Positions 55,671-64,000 of a stretch of DNA of 64,000 nucleotides are shown here, piece by piece. The position numbers and the translations under genes are program-made. Source of the stretch: Paguma larvata (taxonomy: Eukaryota; Chordata; Mammalia; Carnivora; Viverridae); assembly GCA_030068075.1 (NCBI GenBank), contig CM057841.1, forward strand, positions 39,349,030 to 39,413,029, in the 5' to 3' direction. The notes beneath the pieces were generated by a model. The model did no database searches. It was not told where the DNA came from and saw nothing but the letters and a program-made list of their open reading frames with translations. Every line of letters begins with the position of its first letter. The first letter of the stretch is position 1.

Positions 55671-56984
55671 CTCTACAGTCACTTAAAAAGAGAGCTAAAT
55701 GAGCCGTCTGGCCCTCGTGTTATTACATTTGCTTTAAGAGATCATCACCAATCTTGCACCTTTACTGCAAAGCCATGTGTCTATCCTTCTTTTAAATAAA
55801 CACCTCTCTTATCCATCACTCTCATCACCTGTGACCAGGTGTGTATTTGGACCCTCTCCATATTTCAGCAATGAAGTCTCAGAAATATTCCCAGGTCCAT
55901 CTGGCATTAATCCTGGGAAATGACAGATACTTAGATCAAATTATACAAGATTGAAAATGCCATTTGTTCAGCTATTAAAGCAATGAAAGGACACTTTTGT
56001 CAAGAAAAAGCAATATTCAGTATGGCAAAAATCTGTATAGGATAAATATCTTTATTCTTTGTCCTAGGAGAACAAAAATAGTAGCTTCATGTCATCAATA
56101 TTTGAAGATGCTTTGAAATGTATTTAAATCAGAAATACAAGGAATATCAGAAATAGTGCTTTCTTCTCCAATTTATACTTCTAATTCAACTTATTTAAAA
56201 TCTTTCTAGCAGCTGTTGAAACAAAAAACACAGGGTTTGCTATGACTTAAGAATATTTAAGCGACATATTCCTAATTTCCCTCCACTCCCAAAATTAACA
56301 GAGTGTTCAGTAAGAAAATATGTTAAATTTAAGAAGAAATTGTTCTAAATTTTTGTTACAAGCTAAGCCTAAATCTGTTTTAGGTAGTCATTTATTATTT
56401 AAAACTCTCCATGGTCAAGGGGCGAGGGAATAAAACAATAACTCTCCATTGTTTCACCTTTCCTCCACCTACTGTTCAGGGAGCAAGTACCATTTATTTA
56501 AGGTCTGTTTCAGAAAATATTAGTGCGTATTATAAAAACAGTGTGTTTCCATGAAAATTCTTGGAGTTTCTTCCTTAGGGAGGACGTAGAACGGATTAGG
56601 CTTTGATTTTTGTCTGACTTCTGCTTTGTGTCTCTCCTAGTTGTCTCAATATTAGGTGGCTGGAGATGATTTATAAGAGATGAGAGAGAAATTATAATTC
56701 TTATTCAGCATTTGAGAGCTACTTCTCACATTAGCATTCAGTAAGAACTGGAGAGAGGTGGGCTAGAGGACAATCACAGGAGGTAGGATAGATGTTTAGA
56801 ATCATTCCTTCCTTTGGACCCAGGTCTGTTTCCATGAGTCTTAGCTCTCTTCCTTCGTATGTGAAGAAAGGTTCAGCAGAACCAACTGTACAGGAGATCC
56901 TAATGTAGCAGACTGAGCTATGTCTATCCTGGATTCAAGCTGGGGCCTTGTACCCCTTCAATTACCCCATCTGTCATTTCCTAT
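55671..56984. other. Unassigned DNA, 1.3 kb
   Basis: No gene or interspersed repeat recognised. Confidence 0.4.
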
Positions 56985-57130
56985 TGAAACCCTGTCCTTG
57001 TGCTCTGTCTCCTTCTATAAAGGTTATGAACTGTGCTCACCAGCTCTGTATGCGTTGAGTATAGAACCAGGTCAGGCATGAGGTGGGTATCTGGTAAATA
57101 TTTACTGAACATCTGAATAGATGCATGCAT
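56985..57130 (+). mobile_element. L2 LINE 3' end, sense
   Basis: 'aaggttatgaactgtgctca', 'gtcaggcatgaggtgggtat' and 'ggtaaatatttactgaac' resemble the L2 terminus. Confidence 0.45.
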
Positions 57131-57316
57131 CCATCCATGCCTGGATGGATACATGAATGGTGCCATTTAGAAGATAACAAAGCATGTAACTAAGAATTGG
57201 TCAGGGTACAATTATGTTGGTCCTTGCATGCAAATAGGGGTTAGAGGGAAGAAACCGTACTGGGACAATAGTAGTGTTCTATCATTGTCCCCTTGCATTT
57301 TTATCATTGGTAACGA
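57131..57316. other. Unassigned DNA
   Basis: Short spacer; nothing recognised. Confidence 0.4.
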
Positions 57317-57351
57317 TAGTAATAATAGTAGTAGTAGTAATAATAATAATA
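57317..57351. repeat. (AGT)n/(AAT)n microsatellite
   Basis: Trinucleotide run mixing AGT and AAT units; the Ser/Asn-rich and Leu-rich frames across it on either strand are repeat products. Confidence 0.92.
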
Positions 57352-58338
57352 GATTATCCCTAGAACCTAAAGATAGCAGATATCTGATAGTATATAATGA
57401 GGACAGAATGTGCTGCCATAACTCCATCCTATTTGAAATAATTGTACAGAAACAGTACTAAGAATGTAGAAGGTGTTTTTTTTTTTATAATGTAGAAATT
57501 CCCTCTTTTGCCACAAGTGCTAAAGTTTTGGCCTCTGCAATACCTTTTTGTTAATGGCAACTGTTATCAGTAATCAATAAATGTGAAAGAATACTCAGAA
57601 GCACTGGAGGATAAAATTGCAAACTCAACCTCCAAACACACAACTAGAAAAAATTATTATCTCATTACTGGTCTGGTCATTTTCGTACACACTTAAAAAT
57701 ATATATTTGTATTTTTTTTCCAGGGACAGAAAATAAAATTCAGCTATGATAGAAATCACTGTAATATGATAGCACTCTTGTATTTTCCTTGTAGCTTTTC
57801 TTAGCCTGTTGAACTGCAAGGCTATCACCATAATGTTTAAGGTAGCAGATGGCTCTCTGGGCTTATATCCCCAACAGGAGACCACTCCAGGGACTGGTGC
57901 TATATCTGAAGTGGGCCTGTTTATCTGGAAGTGAAGTAGGAGCCATAGTAGGTGAAGGGGTCAACAGCAACGGCAAAGTCCTTATATCTCAATTAACTAG
58001 GCTACAGTGTGAAAGTGGTAGTGCTCTCCAAAGGCAATTATAAGCTATTTAAAGTCAAAAGATTCAGATGTGATTCTTACCACTTATTGCTAAAGATGAT
58101 ATCTCTTGATATCATTATTTCCTTAAATCTTGCTCTCTTCCTCTATTATAATAATTGATAATAAAGTTTGCTATACAATGTGTCTATAAGAAACAGGTGA
58201 AAGGATGTATTTCACATAATCAGTGTTTAGTGACATGGAATTTTCATTCTACATATGAGCTCCTTTGTATTTGCTATTCTACACTTTTGTTCATGATACT
58301 TAAAAAAATAAACACCTATTTGGTTTAAAATTAATAAT
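57352..58338. other. Unassigned DNA, 1.0 kb
   Basis: No gene or repeat recognised. Opposed open frames at 57625-57885 and 57849-58043 lack recognisable features. Confidence 0.4.
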
Positions 58339-58545
58339 CAGGGTGCCTGAGTGGCTCAGCTGGTTAAGTGTCTGACTCATGATTTCAGCTCAGGTCGTGA
58401 TCTCGTGGTTCATGGGTTTGAACCCTGCATCAGACTCTGTGCTGACAGTGCAGAGCCTGCTTGGGATTCCCCCTCTCCTCTCTCTCTGCCTGTCTTCTGC
58501 CTTTTCTCTCTTTCTTAAAATAAATAAATATTAAAAAATAAAAGT
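58339..58545 (+). mobile_element. Felid SINEC, sense
   Basis: 'cagggtgcctgagtggctca', 'agctcaggtcgtgatctcgt', B-box-like 'gttcatgggtttgaaccc' and tail 'taaaataaataaatattaaa'. Flanks are AT-rich and the target duplication is unclear. Confidence 0.94.
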
Positions 58546-58987
58546 GGTAATAAAAATTTTATAACATAATACCAAATCTAATAATTTATTTCTTCCATCC
58601 TTATCCTGCTACCAGAAGCAAGCAACTCTCCCACAAAGAATTTTTTTTACTTCAATTAGCTTTCTATATTGGAATCTACCTTCATACATTTAAAATATAT
58701 ATGAATCTTGTTATCTTCTGACTAATCACATATACTTTCTTTTTACTTTGTACGTAGATTGAGCTCTTTCCAGTCCTGTCCTTTCCACCTCCTGCCAAAT
58801 AAATTAGGTCTCAATTTTCAGATAAATATTCAGATAAATGATTTCAGATCAGTTATTGTTGCTGTACCTAAATAAATAGTATTATTATTGAGCCGAGAAA
58901 TGTACTATGACTTCATTTTCTGTATATTTTTGTTTTCCTTATACAACAGTTGTCTTATTTTTCTCTTTTCTCAATTTGCTTTGAAAA
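58546..58987. other. Unassigned DNA
   Basis: No gene or repeat recognised. Confidence 0.4.
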
Positions 58988-59045
58988 CCTAAGTGTTTTC
59001 TAAACACTAGTGTTTAGTGTAAACACTCTTAGGCTAATCTAAGAG
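58988..59045. repeat. Nested inverted-repeat cluster
   Basis: Heptamers agtgttt/aaacact alternate in orientation at 58992, 59002, 59009 and 59021, and the 18-bp palindrome ctaaacactagtgtttag sits at 59000-59017. Outer arms cctaag (58988) and cttagg (59028) also pair, and cttag/ctaag follow at 59029-59043. Confidence 0.9.
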
Positions 59046-59689
59046 TCACACTTGCCATGACTCTTTAAAAACATCTTTTGGTATGATTCATTAGATGTTC
59101 AAAAAGTTAAGTAATTTATTAGGTTTTTTTTTGTTTGTTTTTTTTTCTTCTTTGGCCTCCAGGTCTCCATCTAGACACACATACACAGTCTCCTGCTCTA
59201 GCCTATGCTTGTCGCTTCCCAGGCCTGGCCATGATCTTAGAATTCTCACTTCTGTTCAAACAACGGTTTTCTCATCAGACATTCCTTCTATTATTTTTTC
59301 TCAGTATAATTTCTTAATTTTTGAAGAGTAGATTAGTCAATACATTCTTGAAAATTGTACATGACATGTAAAAGGAGTGTGTGGTGAAGAGTTAAAATGA
59401 AGCTCAGTGAGAAGCCAGACCTCCAGGAGGACACAACAAAGCATAAATGATGAGGTTCCACAGCCGAGAGCTTCTTGAACTTGAAGAATGCAAAGGGCCT
59501 CTCTGAGCACCTCGCACACATTTCTCATTAGATAACAAGGTGGTAATGATCAAAAGGGAGTTAGCAGCAAACCCATAACTAGAGTTCCCATCTGGTGATT
59601 AACCATCCAGATCTTTCCTCCACACTATCCATCTAAGTTTGTGTGCTCGGTAACTTCTGTGCGTTTCTTTCAACATGCAATCGTTGTAA
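59046..59689. other. Unassigned DNA
   Basis: Poly(T)-rich near 59120. Overlapping open frames on both strands (59095-59528) have no recognisable domain. Confidence 0.4.
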
Positions 59690-59815
59690 TAATACTGCGG
59701 TATTTACCTTACAGTGACTAGGACTACTTACAAGTGAAGAAATAGGGAAAATAATTACAAAAATTGATCATACTGTATGGATAGTAAGTGGCTGACTGAG
59801 ACTTCCAAACATACC
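59690..59815 (-). mobile_element. MIR SINE fragment, antisense
   Basis: 'tacaagtgaagaaataggga', 'aaataattacaaaaattgat' and 'atagtaagtggctgactgag' match the complement of the MIR core. Confidence 0.6.
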
Positions 59816-60364
59816 CCCCTCACACACACATGCACACAATCTACATTTAAATATTCAGTTTTTAAAAGTCTATTTCTATTCATGAGCTTAAAAAATAAAA
59901 ATTAAGTAACCTCCTCAAAGTAGGAACCTTTTTTAATGTTTCATGAGCTTTCCTTTGTTCAAAATTGCTAATAGTAGTAGCAGCACACTGTGTTATTACT
60001 GCTGAGCCCCAAAAGCTCAGCTTTCTCTAAAGGTCAGCTAGAAATTTTCAAAAGGGCAAAGCTGATTCTACACATGCATTGCCTGTGCAGGAGGATGTCA
60101 GTGATGGCTTTCTGAATTGTTTCTCTCCTTAAAAGAACCAATGTTCAAGGTACTTCAAATTTCTAATCTGCCTGTCTTTCTCTCTCTTTTTTTTTTTTTA
60201 ACCACATTGAGTTCAATAAAATTTGTTTTACAATTTAAGGTGAATAGCATTGTCCCCATAAAGCTGAAACATTAGCATAATAGTTATTACATTTCCTGAG
60301 CAATGTTGATACAGTATAAACATTACCCATCGAAATAAAACTACATTAATGAGGAGAAACTAAG
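59816..60364. other. Unassigned DNA
   Basis: T-rich run at about 60187-60200. No gene recognised. Confidence 0.4.
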
Positions 60365-60560
60365 CCCACTTTCATTTGTTTAACAACTATATACTGAATG
60401 TCCCTGTGCCGACTGCACTGTTCTCCCTCCATGACGAGCAAGCTATCTCCTGTTCTCAACGGAGGAAATTGCCTACTTACAAAATGAATGTATAGGCTGA
60501 TAAATTAAATGCATCGTGAGAATTACAATCCTTGTTTTATAAAGTACTGTGTGATATGGA
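60365..60560 (-). mobile_element. L2 LINE 3' end, antisense
   Basis: 'catttgtttaacaactatat', 'actgaatgtccctgtgccga' and 'ctcctgttctcaacggagga' follow the complement of the L2 terminus. Confidence 0.5.
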
Positions 60561-61249
60561 ACAATCTCCAATATGTAGAATTAGGAAATAAAAATAGGAA
60601 CAAAGAATCTACAGTTGAGTTTGACTAACAAATTCAAGGACTGTGAATTAAATGCATTTGCTTAGAGTATTTTTCTTGGGTTTCCAGGAAGCTTTTGAAA
60701 GACTGTATGTGGAATATGGATTAAAAAGTTTGGGATAAGAGATTTACTTTCTACTGTAAGCCTCCTGCTAATTGTTAAAATGCACTACTTGTCCAAGGTG
60801 AAAGATGGACATTTAGGTTAGTGTTCGGGACCCAGAAAGTCTTATAGGAGATGTGTCAAGTTACTTTAGCTATCATATATAAAGAAGAGTGCCAAGATAA
60901 TAAAATATAAGAAGGGGTTTCAAGATAAAAGAAAATATATGAAATACACGTCACAAGTGGGGAATAATATTCTATTACCAGGGAATGAGGGAAGTCCTGA
61001 TTAGAGCAAGTCAGGAAGAGGAAGCAGATCAGGTTTGTTAAGACCTTACAATTTGTGATGAAGATATGAGAAAAAAATACATCTTTAGGGATAAGTCCTA
61101 CCTACCAAGAGAGAATTTCTTTAACTTAAAAGACTAATGAGTTTTTCGAAATTTTACTTTGTAAAAAGTTCTAAATGTGGCAATGTCTTTTCAGGATTAA
61201 AAAAATAATAATTATTGGGCTTGTTAGTAGAAGTAGAATAATTTGACTT
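60561..61249. other. Unassigned DNA
   Basis: No gene or repeat recognised. Confidence 0.4.
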
Positions 61250-61560
61250 CATTTTTAGCAATATGGCAGATGAGATTCCTGAAAACTCAGCATTACAGAA
61301 TCTTTAAAATATTGGATAAACATAGCAAAAATGTACTGTTAAACTTACAAGAAATTAAGGGGAATTCCCAAGGGCCAAACTCTCAGCAGAAGCCGAAAAT
61401 CAGAGTGGCATACTGGCAATGACACTCTACCCTGGGGTCATTAGTCAATTCCGATCCAATGAGCCTCAAGGGAGAAATGGAAAACACCATGGATCAGACA
61501 AGGTCAAGTGTTAACGATGAGACACTTAAAGGAATAAAACTTCAGTGAAAGCTAAACAAA
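61250..61560 (+). mobile_element. Possible old LINE 5'-region fragment
   Basis: 'atctttaaaatattggataa', 'ggggaattcccaagggccaa' and 'cagcagaagccgaaaatcag' vaguely resemble old LINE-1 5' regions. Tentative. Confidence 0.25.
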
Positions 61561-61561
61561 A

Positions 61562-61562
<1 letters not shown>

Positions 61563-61597
<35 letters not shown>
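61563..61597. repeat. (TG)n microsatellite
   Basis: Uninterrupted TG run of about 17 units, the longest pure dinucleotide run in the window. Confidence 0.96.
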
Positions 61598-61599
<2 letters not shown>

Positions 61600-62883
61600 A
61601 TTTGACTCAGAACTCAGGGGATAAAACAACAAAACTCCTCCCTAGGAATGCTGCAGCTCCAGGCTTTCCCTCCCCACCTACCTATGGGGAGAGTATTGAT
61701 ACAGCATGTCACTGAGTATCTGGGAAATAGTACCAGCTTATCATCATTGGTTCACCTGGCATAGTCATGAACATCTTAAATAAACCATACGTTCATGAAA
61801 TCCACATTGCCTTATTTCATCACCAAATGGAAGAAAAACTGAGAAGGAGAGCTAGAAAGAGAATGAGCACATACTTGCTGAGTCTATGAGTAGCCAATGA
61901 AACCTGGGAAGTGAGTGAGTTGCCTCAGCCTTGTCCCTACCAATTGGGTCGATTAGTATAGGGTACATTCCTCTCAAATGCATTTTAAAATATTGCCTAT
62001 GCAATACTAAGATAAGAATGACAACCCCCAGTAAACAGAGGCTTTTGCAACCAACTGTATTTCTATTGCCCAGTACCAATAAAATTTCCTTCTTTGAATC
62101 TATGTTTGTAAATTTTCTGCTACCCTGTTAACCCAGGTCTGCAACAAATTCATATTACTGAGACTTAAGTAAAGGTATAAGTGGCCTCAGAGATTCTGGA
62201 ATTTTCATATATCGGTATATGACACAAACTGATTGTGGGAGGAGAAGGAGTGGGCACAGTGATATGCATTTGAAATAAGGAAACAGCACACATAACATTT
62301 GGGATGGTGAACACTGAGATTCCATTTCCAGATAAAAGATAGGTTATTTCTCTCTCTGTACCCTCCTTTTACCTTTATTTATTTTTGTTGTACTTATTCA
62401 TTTAGGATTTGGTGTTTATAAAAGCTGAGGCTTATGTGATATGACTTTGTATTCTCCCTCAGTCATCATCATTGATTTCCCTGTTTTTTTCATTAAAATG
62501 TTTTGAACTTAGTGTTAAATCACAACTGTTTCATGCAGGCAATCCCCTATTGCAATCGACAATGCACTTTTCTAAATAACAAAAGTTAAGAAGCTTCTCA
62601 AGACCTGAGGACACCTTATTTAATCAGAGTGCACAAAATGTAGGGACCAAAAATTTCCTGGATTACTGCTTTACAAGTTAGCATGTTTTTTTACTTCCAA
62701 TCATATGTGTCTTCTGCAATAAGGGAAGCAAGATATAAAATGGTATCTTATACAAATGTCATGTGCCTGATAATGCATGTAAATTTCACTTACCAAATAA
62801 TTCAACCATGTTCTTTTACACATAATCTAAGGCTCATAAATACACAGTATTTTGGTCATGCCTGCATTTAGAAATTCAGATTC
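61598..62883. other. Unassigned DNA, 1.3 kb
   Basis: No gene or interspersed repeat recognised; small frames on both strands are featureless. Confidence 0.4.
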
Positions 62884-63103
62884 AGGGGCACGTGGGTGGC
62901 TCCATCAGTTAAGTGTCCACCTTCAGCGAGGTCATGATATCACAGTTTATGAGTTTGAGCCCTGCGTCGGGGTCGGAGCTGACAGCTCAGAGCCTGTAGC
63001 TGCTTGGATTCTCTGTCTCCCTCTCTCTCTCTGGCCCTCCCCAACTTATGCTCTGTGTCTCTCTCAAAAAAAAAAAAAAAAAATAAGTAAATAAATTTTA
63101 AAC
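62884..63103 (+). mobile_element. Felid SINEC, sense
   Basis: Head 'caggggcacgtgggtggctc', then 'gcgaggtcatgatatc', B-box-like 'tatgagtttgagccctg' and a long A17 run before AAATAAGTAAATAAA. Duplications aaattcagattc (62872-62883) and aaatcagattc (63104-63114) differ by one base. Confidence 0.95.
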
Positions 63104-63184
63104 AAATCAGATTCTAACCATATATTTGATATTTTCTGATATTTTATTCTGATATATATACAAGAAATGAAAGCAGGTTATCCA

Positions 63185-63478
63185 AGAGATATTTTCATAC
63201 CCATGTCCATCACAGTATTTTTCACGATAGGTAAGAGAAAGAAGGAAGCAACCTAAGTGCCCACAGAGGCATGACTAGATAAACAAATTAGGATATATAC
63301 ATACAATGGAATATTAAGAAGTCTTTAAAAAGGACATTCTGTCATATGCCAAAACAGGGATGACCTTTGAGGACATTATGTTGAGTATAATAAGTCAGTT
63401 CACAAAGAGACAAACACTATATGAGTCCACTTGTATGAAATATCTAGAGTAGTCAAAGTCACAGAAACCAATATTTTA
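63185..63478 (+). mobile_element. L1M-type LINE fragment, sense
   Basis: 'catacccatgtccatcacag', 'caacctaagtgcccacagag', 'atacaatggaatattaagaa', 'ttgagtataataagtcagtt' and 'gtccacttgtatgaaatatc' follow the ORF2 end and 3' UTR of old L1M elements. Strongly diverged. Confidence 0.75.
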
Positions 63479-63564
63479 GGTCAAGAATTTCATAATTTCT
63501 GAGCAGTTACATGTCAATTTCCTTGTATCATTTTCCTTATTTGGCATTTTCAGATTAGGAAAAG

Positions 63565-63745
63565 TAAGAACTAACATTTAATCAACATCTACTAAATGTC
63601 ATATACTGTAGTGGGCAATGTTTCCACCCTTCAATATTCATTGCTTTTCCCATCCAAGTCATTTCTCGCTGCCTCCTTTTTAGAGTTGAAGATATGGAAA
63701 ATTACCTAAAATTGATATGCTCTAGTATCATATGGCTGGGCAGTG
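63565..63745 (-). mobile_element. Possible MIR SINE fragment, antisense
   Basis: 'taacatttaatcaacatcta', 'ctaaatgtcatatactgtag' and 'gtatcatatggctgggcagt' give a weak antisense MIR pattern. Confidence 0.4.
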
Positions 63746-63981
63746 GGTAAATAAACAATGAAATAAATTAGTTACACAATCAACATCTCAAGTCTAACTC
63801 TCCCCAGGAGAGATGTGTTAATGAGAAATGAGTAAGACCAAAATAGGCAGAAATTGGTGCTCAGAACCCAACCAAACTACACACTAGCTGACCAGAGCTG
63901 ATCCACACAGAACAATGTAGAAAACAGAGAGTAGAACTTGAATATTTGCAGGCTAAGTAACTATCCTTCTTCCCACTCCCA

Positions 63982-64000
63982 TAAATAAATAAATAAATAA
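63982..64000. repeat. (AAAT)n run at window end
   Basis: ATAAATAA units continue past the window edge. Confidence 0.85.

Noticed and set aside
57212..57461. Opposed frames containing poly-Leu and poly-Ser/Asn
   Set aside because: Produced by the AGT/AAT microsatellite.
1..64000. An undescribed biological system or gene cluster
   Set aside because: The window is eukaryotic, lacks any supported host gene, and the long frames and most of the repeated sequence are explained by known transposon classes, simple repeats and chance.

Overview
This window looks like intergenic or deep intronic DNA from a cat-family (felid) carnivore genome. The evidence is 21 copies of a tRNA-derived SINE. Its head (GGCGCCTGGGTGGCTCAG...), 'CTCAGGTCATGATCTC' segment and CT-rich, A-tailed 3' end match the felid form of the carnivore SINEC family; the dog form differs in the head and middle. 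LINE-1 copies with a carnivore-type 3' end support the same placement. The DNA is visibly AT-rich, has no CpG island, and is full of microsatellites.

I find no convincing host protein-coding gene, exon, functional RNA gene or CRISPR array. The long open frames are explained by SINEs read in antisense, simple repeats, antisense frames over LINE-1, or chance. What can be annotated is a layered record of transposons. The oldest layer is MIR and L2 fragments, with MER20, MER5A-like and other hAT-Charlie elements, a Tigger2/MER28-type element and MLT1-type LTRs. Over that lie several LINE-1 copies, and the felid SINEs are the youngest layer.

Layout: 0-17 kb holds microsatellites, five SINEs, MIR/L2 fragments and the Tigger2/MER28-type element (9.57-9.94 kb). 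17.2-23.3 kb is a LINE-dense block: an old LINE fragment, an internally deleted antisense LINE-1 with a SINE placed in it, a LINE-1 3' end, and a 5'-truncated sense LINE-1 with another SINE. 23.8-31.4 kb has MER20, an MLT1-type LTR, a head-to-tail SINE pair sharing one target-site duplication, and a SINE inside an L2. 33.2-40.56 kb is the largest feature: an antisense MaLR-type LTR followed by a near full-length, dead LINE-1 carrying three SINEs, one with an expanded purine-rich tail. 40.6-64 kb is mostly unassigned DNA with MIR/L2 fragments, six SINEs, an old repeat at 46.4-47.0 kb, a possible LTR-retroelement remnant near 50-51 kb and an L1M fragment at the right end.

I did not find a new biological system. 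The observations most worth checking are the SINE pair with a shared target duplication (25.8-26.3 kb), microsatellites that grew from SINE tails (0.05-0.36 and 38.7-39.1 kb), an open frame running from LINE-1 through a SINE and a purine repeat back into LINE-1 (38.5-39.2 kb), a set of four alternately inverted heptamers (59.0 kb), and a duplicated 35-bp segment with one copy inside an old LINE-1 (51.2/51.45 kb). Repeat names come from recognition of consensus-like sequence, not from a database search.
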